34,152 nucleotides of DNA from Pseudomonadota bacterium (GTDB lineage: Bacteria; Pseudomonadota; Alphaproteobacteria; Rhizobiales; Hyphomicrobiaceae): assembly GCA_023430315.1 (NCBI GenBank), contig JAEZAW010000044.1, forward strand, positions 1 through 34,152, in the 5' to 3' direction. Position numbers and translations under genes: made by a program. Shown in pieces: positions 24,856 through 33,106 of this stretch (position 1 is the stretch's first letter; each line of letters starts with the position of its first letter). The notes under the pieces were generated by a model that did not search any database, had not been told where the DNA came from, and saw nothing but the letters and a program-made list of their open reading frames with translations.

Positions 24856-26646
24856 CTACCGGAGCTGGGGCGAGACCGGCGCCACCTGGTTTTCCGTGCG
24901 CTTCTTGCGCTGCACGTCGCCACGCGCCTGCTGGTTCGGACGCTTCACCGTGCGCGGCTGCACACGCACCGGAAGACCATCAGCCAGCTTCGACTTGATC
25001 TTGTCGGCATCCTCCGGCTCGGGATTGAGCGTCAGCGACTGGTTCCACTGGAAGCGGGCCTCGCGCCGACGACCAACGCGCCAATAGGCATCGCCGAGAT
25101 GATCGTTGAGGATCGGATCCTGCGGCATCAGTTCGACGGCACGCTCGAGATAGCGAACCGACTCGCGGTAGTTGCCGAGGCGATAGTGTGCCCAGCCGAG
25201 GCTGTCGACGATATGGCCGTCATCGGGGCGCAGGCGCACGGCTTTGCGGATGTGCTCCATGCCGAGCTTCAGGTTCTTGTTTTGATCGACCCAGGAATAG
25301 CCGAGATAGTTGAGCACCGACGGCTGGTCGGGCGACAGCTTCAGCGCGCGCTGAAGGTCGTTCTCGGCCTTGGGCCAGTTCTTGGTTCGCTCGTAGGACG
25401 TACCCCGGGCGAAAAAGAGCCCCCAATGCTGCTTCTGTGGCGGACCGATTCGCTCGATGACGCGGTCGTAGTAGGTAATGGCTTCGTCGTAGCGCTTGCG
25501 CGAGCGCATGATATTGCCGAGAGCATCGAGCGCGCGGATGTCCGAATTGTCTGCGTCGGCCATTTGCTCGAGCAGCGTCCGCGATTCATCGACGCGCTCG
25601 AGCTGATTGAGCAGCAGCGCCTTCCGGACCCTGATGGAGGCCTGCATGGGCGTGCCTTCGGGAATGCGCTCGTAAATCCGGATCGCACTCTCATAGCGCT
25701 TCGTCGTCTCGTAGACCGAAGCCAACGCGGCGAGCGCAAACGGCGATGACGGGTCGAGATGCAGCGCGAGCTGCAGATAGACCGTGCCGAAGCCGATGCC
25801 GCCTTCACTCGACAGCGCCTCGCCGAGGCCGAAGAAGACCTCAGACAGGCCCTGTTTCGGGTCGTTGATCAGAAGTGGGATCTTGTCGTTCCCCTCGAGC
25901 GCCTCGCCGAGCGCGATGATGTAGGGATGAACGTTCCCGGTCGTGCGCCGCATATGCTCGGCAACAATCGAGCGCGCGAGCTTGCGGTCCCCACGCGCGG
26001 CCGCGTGCTGGGCGTAGGCCAGCGTCAGGCGAACGAGGCGCTGCTCGCTGCGGAAGATGCGCTCATAGAGGCGGCCAGCCTCCTGGTGACGCCCTGCGAG
26101 ATCGCTGATCAGGGCCTTGTGATAGCGGAGATAGAACTGCGCCCAGTCGGCCTGCTTGAGGCCGTCGAGCTGGGCGAGCGCGCCATCGACGTCGCCACGC
26201 CCATACCGGGCCCAGGCACCTGCAAGCGTGCTCGTGACCTCACCGACGAGGCTCACCGCCGAGCGCTTGAACTTCTCGTTAGCGTCGTCGTAATTCGACT
26301 TCTTGGCGGCATCCACACCGAGCACGAGACCGGCGACACGGTGCGCTGAATGAACCTCAAGCAGGCGCTGCGCCAGATCGACGGATTCCGCGATCTCTCC
26401 CTCGGTCAGATCCATGAGGAGCGACTGCTCTAGGAGCGTCTCGTTCGTTGGATCCCGCGAGAGGGCGCGCTTGAAGAAGTGCGACGCCGATTCGGTATCG
26501 TGCTGGCCGCGCGCCACGCGGCCCGCAAGATATCCACCTAGGGACGGGTTGACCTCGGCCTGGGTCTCGTCACCGCGCGCATTGGCGGGCTGGCAGAGCG
26601 GGTAGGCCAAAAGGGCGGCGATCAGCGCAGTACGCGCAAAGTGCAT
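24856..26646 (-). CDS. Secreted or envelope TPR-repeat protein
   Basis: A 596-residue protein with an N-terminal signal peptide (MHFARTALIAALLAYPLCQPANA) and about eight to ten tetratricopeptide repeats. Well-formed ones include FALAALASVYETTKRYESAIRIYERIP, RALDALGNIMRSRKRYDEAITYYDRVIERI, KAENDLQRALKLSPDQPSVLNYLGYSW, HIVDSLGWAHYRLGNYRESVRYLERAVELMP and ILNDHLGDAYWRVGRRREARFQWNQSLTLNP. A basic, low-complexity tail ends the protein. GGAGAG precedes the ATG by about five bases; an ATG eight codons upstream (26670 frame start) has none. TPR proteins act as scaffolds, and this one sits immediately before ispE, an arrangement known in other Hyphomicrobiales. Partner unknown. Confidence 0.9.
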   Translation of the reverse strand: MHFARTALIAALLAYPLCQPANARGDETQAEVNPSLGGYLAGRVARGQHDTESASHFFKRALSRDPTNETLLEQSLLMDLTEGEIAESVDLAQRLLEVHSAHRVAGLVLGVDAAKKSNYDDANEKFKRSAVSLVGEVTSTLAGAWARYGRGDVDGALAQLDGLKQADWAQFYLRYHKALISDLAGRHQEAGRLYERIFRSEQRLVRLTLAYAQHAAARGDRKLARSIVAEHMRRTTGNVHPYIIALGEALEGNDKIPLLINDPKQGLSEVFFGLGEALSSEGGIGFGTVYLQLALHLDPSSPFALAALASVYETTKRYESAIRIYERIPEGTPMQASIRVRKALLLNQLERVDESRTLLEQMADADNSDIRALDALGNIMRSRKRYDEAITYYDRVIERIGPPQKQHWGLFFARGTSYERTKNWPKAENDLQRALKLSPDQPSVLNYLGYSWVDQNKNLKLGMEHIRKAVRLRPDDGHIVDSLGWAHYRLGNYRESVRYLERAVELMPQDPILNDHLGDAYWRVGRRREARFQWNQSLTLNPEPEDADKIKSKLADGLPVRVQPRTVKRPNQQARGDVQRKKRTENQVAPVSPQLR

Positions 26647-26849
26647 CTCGTCTCTCCACAGGCCGCACATCTCGCACTGCGCGAATCTGAAACGACCCAG
26701 TCGAATGTCGGACCCTGCTCAGGCCACTAGCCTTACAAGTGCGGCACGATCTTGGCCAGCCAATCACTACTGAAATCAACTCAATTCTCTGTTTGCGGAG
26801 GCCGGTTGCTGCCTGCTGGCCGGCGCAAAACATCCCGCAGTCTCGAACC

Positions 26850-27083
26850 CTAGCGCGCCCCGCTGGGCCGGCGGGTCTCCAGATGACGGCGAAGCGAGGC
26901 TTCTGCTGTGGCGTACGGCTCCTGCAGCTCGACGCTCCAATAGCGCAGCTCCGCAAGAGGGATCGGCTCTCCCGTCACCGCACAGAGGACATAATCCCCT
27001 GGCGAAACGACCTGAAACTCGCCGTCGAGATATTTCACCTTGGCCTCGCCCCGGAAGCCGAACAGGCGTTCAAAACGATTCAT
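26850..27083 (-). CDS. DUF2093 domain protein
   Basis: A 77-residue cytoplasmic protein of the DUF2093 family, function unknown, found mainly in alphaproteobacteria. It begins MNRFERLFGFRGEAKVKYLDGEFQVVSPGDYVLCAVTGEPIPLAELRYWSVELQEPYA, matching the family over almost its whole length. An upstream in-frame extension (to 27176) has no family resemblance and is rejected. It is divergent from the SRPBCC gene (173 bases between starts) and about 200 bases before the TPR gene. Confidence 0.85.
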   Translation of the reverse strand: MNRFERLFGFRGEAKVKYLDGEFQVVSPGDYVLCAVTGEPIPLAELRYWSVELQEPYATAEASLRRHLETRRPSGAR

Positions 27084-27256
27084 CGCGCGGATCGCAGCCT
27101 TTCTTCGCCGAAGCACCGGGGCTGACCCGCGTCGGCGGCCGTACGTTACATAAACAGCCCCTCCGGCGCCAGCCATCTCGCGCGTGACACCTTGTGTCGC
27201 AGGACGCCCACATGATCACCTGTCCACCTTGGGCTTATCAAGGGAATAGCCACATC

Positions 27257-27739
27257 ATGACGAATTCCGCCGCTCAAGGAAGGATTGACCGGGTTTCCCG
27301 GCTCATCACGGCCTCGCCGCAGTCCATTTATCGGGCACTCATCGATCCCGACGCCCTGATGTCCTGGCTGCCACCCAAGGGCATGAGGGGCCAGGTTCAT
27401 GCCTTTGAGCCATGGCCTGGCGGAGCCTACGACGTGGCTCTCTTCTTCGAGGATGAGGCAAACGCCTCACATGGCAAGACCTCCGCGGGCGCCGATGTCG
27501 TTAAAGGTCGCTTCGTCGAGCTTTCTGCCGATGACCGCGTCGTGCAGGAGTTTGCATTCGTGTCCGACGATCCTGCTTTCGCGGGCGTGATGACCATGAC
27601 ATGGCAGCTTGCCGCTCGCCCGGAAGGCACGGAGATCACGATTACCTGCGAGAACGTGCCCGATGGCATAACAGTGGAGGATCACGAGATCGGCCTGACA
27701 TCGACACTGGAGAACCTCGCGGCATTCATCGAACGCTAG
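27257..27739 (+). CDS. SRPBCC-family protein (Hsp90 ATPase activator-like)
   Basis: A 160-residue START/Bet v1-like (SRPBCC) protein of the AHSA1 type. The motif RLITASPQSIYRALIDPDALMSWLPPKGMRG is the characteristic first helix and loop; FEPWPGGAYDVALFFE and GRFVELSADDRVVQEF are the following strands, and the last helix includes the conserved end EDHEIGLTSTLENLAAFIE. Such proteins bind hydrophobic ligands, and many have no known role. Start chosen at the ATG 27257, preceded by an AGGGA at a distance of about nine bases; an earlier ATG (27212) is possible. It is followed by thrS after 133 bases on the same strand. Confidence 0.88.
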   Translation: MTNSAAQGRIDRVSRLITASPQSIYRALIDPDALMSWLPPKGMRGQVHAFEPWPGGAYDVALFFEDEANASHGKTSAGADVVKGRFVELSADDRVVQEFAFVSDDPAFAGVMTMTWQLAARPEGTEITITCENVPDGITVEDHEIGLTSTLENLAAFIER

Positions 27740-27872
27740 AAGGCGAGCCTCCGAGCCCACTGGCCGTAAGGTGTCCAGCTTGACACTAGCCCCACACTGC
27801 TGCCAAAAGCCCCCTCCGCAAGACATCCGTCTTACCTGCGTGGTTGGCAGCGAGTGAGAGGAGCAGGATACC

Positions 27873-29828
27873 ATGGCCGAGATCACCCTGACATTTCCGG
27901 ACGGCGCCAAGCGCCAGGTCCCCGCCGGCACCACCGGCCTCGATGTGGCGAAATCGATCGCCCCGTCGCTGGCGAAGCGTACCGTTGCGATGGTCCTCAA
28001 CGGCACGCTCAGCGACGCCGGCGATCCGATCAATGCCGATGCTCAGATCCGGTTCGTATCGCGGACGGACCCGGAAGCGCTCGAGCTGATCCGGCATGAC
28101 ACCGCACACGTTCTCGCCGAGGCCGTGCAGGCCATCTGGCCCGGTACTCAGGTGACCATCGGCCCAGTCATCGAGAACGGCTTCTTCTACGACTTCGCCA
28201 AGGAGGAACCCTTCAAGCCCGAGGACCTTCCGGTCATCGAGAAGAAGATGCACGAGATCATCGCGCGCAACGCCCCCTTCAAGAAGGAGGTTTGGAGCCG
28301 CGACAAGGCGAAGGACTACTTCCGCTCCAAGGGCGAACTCTTCAAGGTCGAGCTGGTTGACGCGATCCCCCAAGGCGAGGACGTCAAGATCTACAGCCAG
28401 GGCGAATGGCTCGATCTGTGCCGCGGCCCGCACATGACCTCGACCGGGCAGATCGGCAAGGCGTTCAAGCTGATGCGCTTCTCGGGCAGCTACTGGCGCG
28501 GTGACGCGCAGGGCCCTCAACTGCAGCGCATCTACGGTACTGCCTTTGCCGAGGAAAAGGAGCTGGCTGCCTATCTCACGCAGCTCGAGGAAGCGGAGAA
28601 GCGCGATCACCGCAAGCTCGGCCGCGAGATGGATCTCTTCCATTTCCAGGACGACGCGCCTGGCACCGTCTTCTGGCACCCGAAGGGCTGGACGCTCTTC
28701 CAGGGTCTCATCGGGTACATGCGCCGGCGTCAGGTCGCCGAGGGTTATGTCGAGGTGAACTCGCCGCAGCTTCTCGAGCGTTCGCTCTGGGAGACTTCCG
28801 GCCACTGGGAAACCTACCACGCGAATATGTTCGTCACCGAGACGGAGGACGAGCGCGTCTTCGCGCTGAAGCCGATGAACTGCCCCGGCCACGTGCAGAT
28901 CTTCAAGCACGGGCTCAAGAGCTATCGCGAGCTGCCGATCAAGATCGCGGAGTTCGGCTGCGTGCATCGCTACGAGCCGTCGGGCGCGCTGCACGGCCTC
29001 ATGCGCGTGCGTGCCTTCACCCAGGATGACGCGCATATTTTCTGCTCGGAGGACCAGATCGCCGAGCAGTGTCTCGACATCAATCAGTTCATGCTGTCGA
29101 TCTACAAGGACTTCGACTTCGAAGACGTCCACATCAAGCTCGCCACCCGCCCCGAGAAGCGCGTCGGTGCTGACGAGCTGTGGGACAAGGCCGAATCCGC
29201 GATGATGGGCGTGCTCGACGAGATCAAGCGCCAGTCGAACGACCGCATCAGAACGTCGATCGCCGAGGGCGAGGGTGCCTTCTATGGCCCGAAGTTCGAG
29301 TATCACCTGCGCGACGCGATCGGCCGCACATGGCAGTGCGGAACAACTCAGGTCGACTTCAATCTGCCCGCACGCTTTGGCGCCTTTTACATCGACGCCA
29401 ACAGCGAGAAGCGCACACCGGTGATGATCCACCGGGCCATGTTCGGCTCGCTCGAGCGCTTCATGGGCATCCTCACGGAGAACACGGCAGGACACTTCCC
29501 GCTGTGGCTCGCGCCTGTGCAGGCTGTCATCGCGACCATCGTCTCGGATGCCGACGAATATGCGCTGAAGGTCGCGGCCGAGCTGCGCCGCGCGGGCCTG
29601 CGCATCGAGACCGATCTTCGTAACGAGAAGATCAACTACAAGGTGCGCGAGCACTCGCTCGCCAAGACACCGGTCATCCTCGTTGTCGGTAAACGCGAGG
29701 CCGAGGAAGGCAAGGTCGCCATGCGCCGCCTCGGCAGCAACGAGAGCAAGACGCTGACGCTCGCCGAGGTGAAGGCGTTGCTCGTCGATGAAGGCGAAGC
29801 GCCTGATCTCAAGCGGGCACGAGCCTAA
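27873..29828 (+). CDS. thrS: Threonyl-tRNA synthetase
   Basis: A class II aminoacyl-tRNA synthetase charging tRNA-Thr, with proofreading of mischarged serine. Domains in order: TGS (1-62), N2 editing domain with HxxxH (His75, His79), catalytic core with the zinc ligands Cys337, His388 and His520, and the anticodon-binding C-terminal domain from about residue 545. The motif 2 region (VRAFTQDDAHIF) and motif 3 (MIHRAMFGSLERFMG) are intact. The length (651 residues) is normal. GGAG lies before the ATG. No T-box leader or other structured leader was seen upstream. It ends four bases from the convergent exbD stop. Confidence 0.97.
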   Translation: MAEITLTFPDGAKRQVPAGTTGLDVAKSIAPSLAKRTVAMVLNGTLSDAGDPINADAQIRFVSRTDPEALELIRHDTAHVLAEAVQAIWPGTQVTIGPVIENGFFYDFAKEEPFKPEDLPVIEKKMHEIIARNAPFKKEVWSRDKAKDYFRSKGELFKVELVDAIPQGEDVKIYSQGEWLDLCRGPHMTSTGQIGKAFKLMRFSGSYWRGDAQGPQLQRIYGTAFAEEKELAAYLTQLEEAEKRDHRKLGREMDLFHFQDDAPGTVFWHPKGWTLFQGLIGYMRRRQVAEGYVEVNSPQLLERSLWETSGHWETYHANMFVTETEDERVFALKPMNCPGHVQIFKHGLKSYRELPIKIAEFGCVHRYEPSGALHGLMRVRAFTQDDAHIFCSEDQIAEQCLDINQFMLSIYKDFDFEDVHIKLATRPEKRVGADELWDKAESAMMGVLDEIKRQSNDRIRTSIAEGEGAFYGPKFEYHLRDAIGRTWQCGTTQVDFNLPARFGAFYIDANSEKRTPVMIHRAMFGSLERFMGILTENTAGHFPLWLAPVQAVIATIVSDADEYALKVAAELRRAGLRIETDLRNEKINYKVREHSLAKTPVILVVGKREAEEGKVAMRRLGSNESKTLTLAEVKALLVDEGEAPDLKRARA

Positions 29829-29832
29829 AAGA

Positions 29833-30309
29833 TTACGGACTGCCGGCCGGCGGCGCTGCAGGTGCCGCCGGTGCGCCAAATTCAGGCGGCCGCACGGCTT
29901 CGAGGGCCACAAGTCCAACCTTGAGGTAACCTGAGGCGCGAAGCTGATCGAGCAAGGCGATCAGCTCGCCATAGGGCACCGTCTTGTCGGCGCGAAGAAA
30001 CAGGCGCGTATCGCGATTGCCGTTGGTCACGCGAGCGACCGTCGACAGGAACATCGCCTTTCCAACTGTATCCTCGCCGATGGCGATCTCGAGGTTCGCC
30101 TTGATCGTCACGTAGATCGGCTTCTCCGGACGCGGCTGTGGCTTGGCTGTCGCCGCCGGCAATTGCACGGCTATGTCGACCGTCGAGAGTGGCGCCGCCA
30201 CCATGAAGACGATGAGCAGCACGAGGATCACGTCGATGAACGGCGTGACGTTGATGTCGCTCATCTCGTCGTCGTCACCGTCGTCGGTGTCGCGAATGCC
30301 GCCAGCCAT
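29833..30309 (-). CDS. exbD: ExbD/TolR-type energy-transducing membrane protein
   Basis: Proton-channel partner of ExbB that drives TonB-dependent outer-membrane transport. The 158-residue protein has a short acidic cytoplasmic tail, then DINVTPFIDVILVLLIVFMVAAP, with the proton-bearing Asp26 in the single membrane helix, then a periplasmic domain of about 100 residues and a proline/alanine-rich end. The ATG at 30309 is five bases after the exbB stop, whose last codons supply a G-rich ribosome binding site. A TTG three codons earlier is possible. ExbD rather than TolR is inferred from the form of the upstream ExbB. Confidence 0.93.
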   Translation of the reverse strand: MAGGIRDTDDGDDDEMSDINVTPFIDVILVLLIVFMVAAPLSTVDIAVQLPAATAKPQPRPEKPIYVTIKANLEIAIGEDTVGKAMFLSTVARVTNGNRDTRLFLRADKTVPYGELIALLDQLRASGYLKVGLVALEAVRPPEFGAPAAPAAPPAGSP

Positions 30310-30314
30310 GACGC

Positions 30315-31361
30315 TCAACCCCGCCTGACGAGAGCAGCCGGCGGCCTGCTCGCAGCGCGACGATCGAGATCGCGCGAGACGAGCCGCTGGACCTCGTCGT
30401 TCGTCTCGCGCACGAGCGCGCGATACGTCGCGATCGAGCGGTTGAGTTGGTTGTAGAGGATCACTGCGGGGATGGCCGCGACGAGACCGATGCCGGTTGC
30501 GAGCAGCGCCTCCGCAATGCCCGGCGCGACGACGGCAAGGCTCGTCGTCTGCGACTTCGAGATGCCGATGAAGCTGTTCATGATGCCCCAGACCGTGCCG
30601 AACAGCCCGACGAAGGGACCGATGGCACCGACGGTCGCGAGCAGGCTCATGCCGCGCCGCATCCGCCGTGTGAGTGCGGCATCCAGTCCTTGTAGCCGCG
30701 AAGCGACGCGCTCCTTGAGGCCGGGGCCATTGAGCACATCGTCCGAGAGATCGATCTCGGCCTGCGCAAGCTGAACCATGCCCTTCGCGACGAACGTCCG
30801 GCGTGTCAGGTGCATGGCTGCCGCATCGAGCGACGGCTCTTCCGCGAGGGCACTGAGCCCCCGGCGCAGTCCGAACCGTGCTGCTATCAGCTCCATGATC
30901 TTGGCGAGCCAGACCGTCCAGACGGCGAACGATGCCAACGCGAGGCCGATCATCACGCTCTTAACGACGATATCGGCCGCCATGAACATGCCCCAGGGGG
31001 AGAGGTCATGCGGCAGATGAGATCGATCGGCGCTTGCGGGAGCCGGCGTTACCGGAACGCCGCCGGGCAGAGCGATTGTGCCCTGTGGGGCCTCGCCGGA
31101 TGCCGGTGCCTGTGGTGCTGTTGTCGGAAGGTCTACGGCAAGCCCAGACGGCGAGGGCGCGGCCGGCGCAGGTGCCGCTTGTGCCGGCGCCTCCTGCGGC
31201 GCCGCTTGTGGTGCCACTTGAGCCATCGCCGGCATCTGCGCGAGGCTCATCGCCCAAAGGAGGCCCACCACAACACATATCGACGGTGAGCGCCTGCACC
31301 GGCCGGCCGCGGCGATAGCGCCAGCCTCGGCCCGTTGAGCGCTGAATACGGTGGTCCTCAC
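30315..31361 (-). CDS. exbB: TonB-system energizer ExbB
   Basis: Inner-membrane proton channel subunit that couples the proton gradient to TonB. The 348-residue form begins with a GTG at 31361, preceded by GAGGGGAAG. It has a long N-terminal hydrophobic segment that may be a signal peptide (SICVVVGLLWAMSLAQMPAMAQ), a proline/alanine-rich periplasmic linker (about 48-115), then three membrane helices. The last two include SLLATVGAIGPFVGLFGTVWGIMNSFIGIS and AEALLATGIGLVAAIPAVILYN, the TolQ/ExbB channel helices. This long form is usual for alphaproteobacterial ExbB. Its frame is open further upstream to a GTG at 31460. No tonB follows exbD in this window. Confidence 0.92.
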   Translation of the reverse strand: MRTTVFSAQRAEAGAIAAAGRCRRSPSICVVVGLLWAMSLAQMPAMAQVAPQAAPQEAPAQAAPAPAAPSPSGLAVDLPTTAPQAPASGEAPQGTIALPGGVPVTPAPASADRSHLPHDLSPWGMFMAADIVVKSVMIGLALASFAVWTVWLAKIMELIAARFGLRRGLSALAEEPSLDAAAMHLTRRTFVAKGMVQLAQAEIDLSDDVLNGPGLKERVASRLQGLDAALTRRMRRGMSLLATVGAIGPFVGLFGTVWGIMNSFIGISKSQTTSLAVVAPGIAEALLATGIGLVAAIPAVILYNQLNRSIATYRALVRETNDEVQRLVSRDLDRRAASRPPAALVRRG

Positions 31362-31484
31362 GCAGCTTCCCCTCGTGCGGCATTGCGGGCGATGGGCCGC
31401 CCTCATCCATCGACCGAATGCTCTTGTAAGAGCGTTCCGGCCCGGGCTGGCGCGCGCCACCCAAGGGGCCTTGCTACATTTGAT

Positions 31485-31497
31485 GACTCCTATAGTC
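31485..31497. promoter_or_regulatory. Palindrome upstream of exbB
   Basis: GACT, five bases, AGTC: a perfect 4-base inverted repeat in an AT-rich stretch about 130 bases before the exbB start. The sequence TGA-N9-TCT here is one base off the RirA iron-box half pattern TGA-N9-TCA. exbB/exbD genes are often iron-regulated, so a regulator site is plausible, but the match is too short to name one. Confidence 0.3.
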
Positions 31498-31558
31498 TAG
31501 TTTTAGTTTGCCGCACTGCATAATGGGCCGCCGCACCGTGCATGGCAGTTGCATACAT

Positions 31559-31738
31559 TTATACTTGACTAGTATAGTATAGATTAGTTCTCTGGTCGCG
31601 CTTGCCGAGTTCCGGTAGCACACGGATCCGAAGCCTTATGGGGAGCAACACCGGATCCGAAATGGAACCGCCATCGAGGGGGATGGTGGCTCCGGTAAGA
31701 AAGCCGGTCTTGCGGCCGCTGTGGCGCTGCGCCTCATC
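31559..31738 (-). pseudogene. C-terminal remnant of a short-chain dehydrogenase/reductase gene
   Basis: Minus-strand codons read GRKTGFLTGATIPLDGGSISDPVL, matching the end of classical SDR enzymes (the usual form is GFxTGxTxxVDGG). No catalytic YxxxK, NAG or nucleotide-binding TGxxxGIG motif exists in any frame upstream, and the frame has a nonconserved tail running to a TAA at 31559. It is therefore a decayed gene end, and the missing part must have been lost by deletion or rearrangement. Confidence 0.6.
31560..31576. repeat. Small AT-rich inverted repeat
   Basis: TATACT, five bases, AGTATA: a perfect 6-base inverted repeat inside an AT-rich stretch, unlike the surrounding GC-rich DNA. It overlaps the end of the SDR remnant and lies about 200 bases upstream of exbB. 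Function unknown. Confidence 0.5.
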
Positions 31739-31805
31739 TCCGGAGGGTCCCTTGCCTTCCCGTGCCGGAGATTTGCTCCGATGCCGCTCGGCTTTGGCTG
31801 GCTGC

Positions 31806-31863
31806 CCCGCGGGTGTCCGGGCATATGACATGATCCCCCGATCATGTGCCGGGCATCCGCGGG
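31806..31863. repeat. Long imperfect inverted repeat (hairpin) upstream of the enolase-superfamily gene
   Basis: Arms 31806-31835 and 31840-31863 pair over about 23 bases with a CCCC loop. The inner part CATGATC/GATCATG is perfect, the outer part CCCGCGG/CCGCGGG is perfect, and wobbles plus a bulge of about six bases lie between. It is roughly 140 bases before the next start codon. No T-run follows on either strand, so an operator or an element end is as likely as a terminator. Confidence 0.65.
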
Positions 31864-32002
31864 CGAGGCTTGCATGAACTCCGCTTAGCCTCTCCACCAC
31901 CGTGACTTGCGGCGTCGCCGGATCATGACAGTATGCGCTGTCGCGACGGTCGATGCTCCGCGCGAAAAATCAAACAAGAAACCTCACAGGAGAGAAACGC
32001 TC

Positions 32003-33094
32003 ATGGCCGCCATCGAGAAGATCGAAGCCGGGTTCTATCGCGTGCCGCTGCCGGTCCCGCTTTCGGACTCGACGCACGGCACCATGACGTCCTTCGAGCT
32101 GATCACCGCCCGCGTGCGCGATGCTGATGGCGCGGAGGGCGTCGGCTACACCTACACCACCGGTCACAATGGCGGCGCCGTCGCACGCCTGCTCGCGCGC
32201 GACATCCCCGAGATTGTCGGAAGCGAGGACGCCGATCGCATCGAGCGGCTCTGGCAGAAAGTGTGGTGGGGCCTGCACTATGGCGGACGCGGGGGGCCGA
32301 GCGTGCTCGCGCAATCGGCCTTCGACATGGCGCTCTGGGATCTCAAATCCCGCCGCGCCAACCTGCCGCTCTGGCGTCTGCTCGGCGGGCACGATCCAGC
32401 CGTGCCCTGCTATGCGGGCGGCATCGACCTCCATCTCTCGGTTGACGATCTCATCAAGGAGCACGATGCCAACCTCGCCAAGGGCTTCCGCGCCATCAAG
32501 ATGAAGGCTGGGCGCGCGCGCATGTCGGAGGATGTGGAGCGCATCATGGGGCTCAGAGGCTATCTCGGCGAGGGATTTCCGCTCATGGCCGACGCCAACA
32601 TGGCCTGGACGGCCGACGAAGCCATCCGTCGCGCGCGCGCCTTCGAGCCGTACGGCCTCGTCTGGCTCGAGGAGCCGATCATTCCAGATGATGTCGCAGG
32701 CCACGCGCGTGTCGTCGCCCACGGCGGCGTGCCGATCGCCACGGGAGAAAACCTGCGCTCGCTTTACGAGTTCAAGGCGCTGATTGCCGCCGGCGGCGTG
32801 AGCTTCCCGGAGCCGGATGTCACCAACTGCGGCGGGCCGACGGTATTCATGAAGGTCGCGCACCTCGCCGAAGCCTTCAACCTGCCGGTCACCTCACACG
32901 GCGCGCACGATGTGTCCGTGCACCTGCTCGCGGCTTGCCCCAATCGCAGCTTCCTCGAGATCCACGGCTTCGGCCTCGATCGCTACATCGGCGAAGCGCT
33001 GCCGCTGCGGGAGGGTAATGCCATTGCACCGGACCGTCCCGGCCACGGCGTCAGCTTCGACTGGGCCGGCCTCGGCAAGCACGCGGCAGCATAG
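32003..33094 (+). CDS. Enolase-superfamily protein (mandelate racemase/muconate lactonizing type)
   Basis: A 363-residue member of the enolase superfamily. These enzymes abstract a proton alpha to a carboxylate, using Mg2+. Visible catalytic residues: the KxK pair Lys166/Lys168 in AIKMKAG, metal ligands Asp197 (MADANMAW), Glu223 (WLEEPI) and Glu249 (TGEN), and the His299-Gly-Ala-His302-Asp303 segment in the seventh strand. The N-terminal lid (THGTMTSFELITARV) and HYGGRGG loop resemble sugar-acid dehydratases such as galactarate/talarate dehydratase, but the actual substrate is uncertain. AGGAGAG precedes the ATG. An upstream in-frame start (31907) is not supported. The gene stands alone with no sugar transporter alongside. 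Confidence 0.9.
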   Translation: MAAIEKIEAGFYRVPLPVPLSDSTHGTMTSFELITARVRDADGAEGVGYTYTTGHNGGAVARLLARDIPEIVGSEDADRIERLWQKVWWGLHYGGRGGPSVLAQSAFDMALWDLKSRRANLPLWRLLGGHDPAVPCYAGGIDLHLSVDDLIKEHDANLAKGFRAIKMKAGRARMSEDVERIMGLRGYLGEGFPLMADANMAWTADEAIRRARAFEPYGLVWLEEPIIPDDVAGHARVVAHGGVPIATGENLRSLYEFKALIAAGGVSFPEPDVTNCGGPTVFMKVAHLAEAFNLPVTSHGAHDVSVHLLAACPNRSFLEIHGFGLDRYIGEALPLREGNAIAPDRPGHGVSFDWAGLGKHAAA

Positions 33095-33106
33095 CCCTGC
33101 GCGTGC

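Larger units (their letters stand above)
31362..32002. other. Intergenic region with repeats and a decayed gene end
   Basis: About 640 bases without an intact gene between divergent exbB and the enolase-superfamily gene. It contains AT-rich palindromes near exbB (31485-31497 and 31560-31576), a short-chain dehydrogenase C-terminal remnant (31559-31738) and a long hairpin (31806-31863), each listed separately. Confidence 0.65.

Noticed and set aside
27740..27872. TTGACA at 27780 and the small GTGTC/GACAC repeat before thrS
   Set aside because: No convincing -10 element follows at 16-18 bases, and no T-box or attenuator structure could be drawn, so no promoter or leader is claimed.
27786..29918. 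A 710-codon minus-strand open frame covering thrS
   Set aside because: It is an antisense shadow of the intact, motif-rich thrS gene in high-GC DNA, and its translation has no recognisable family signature.
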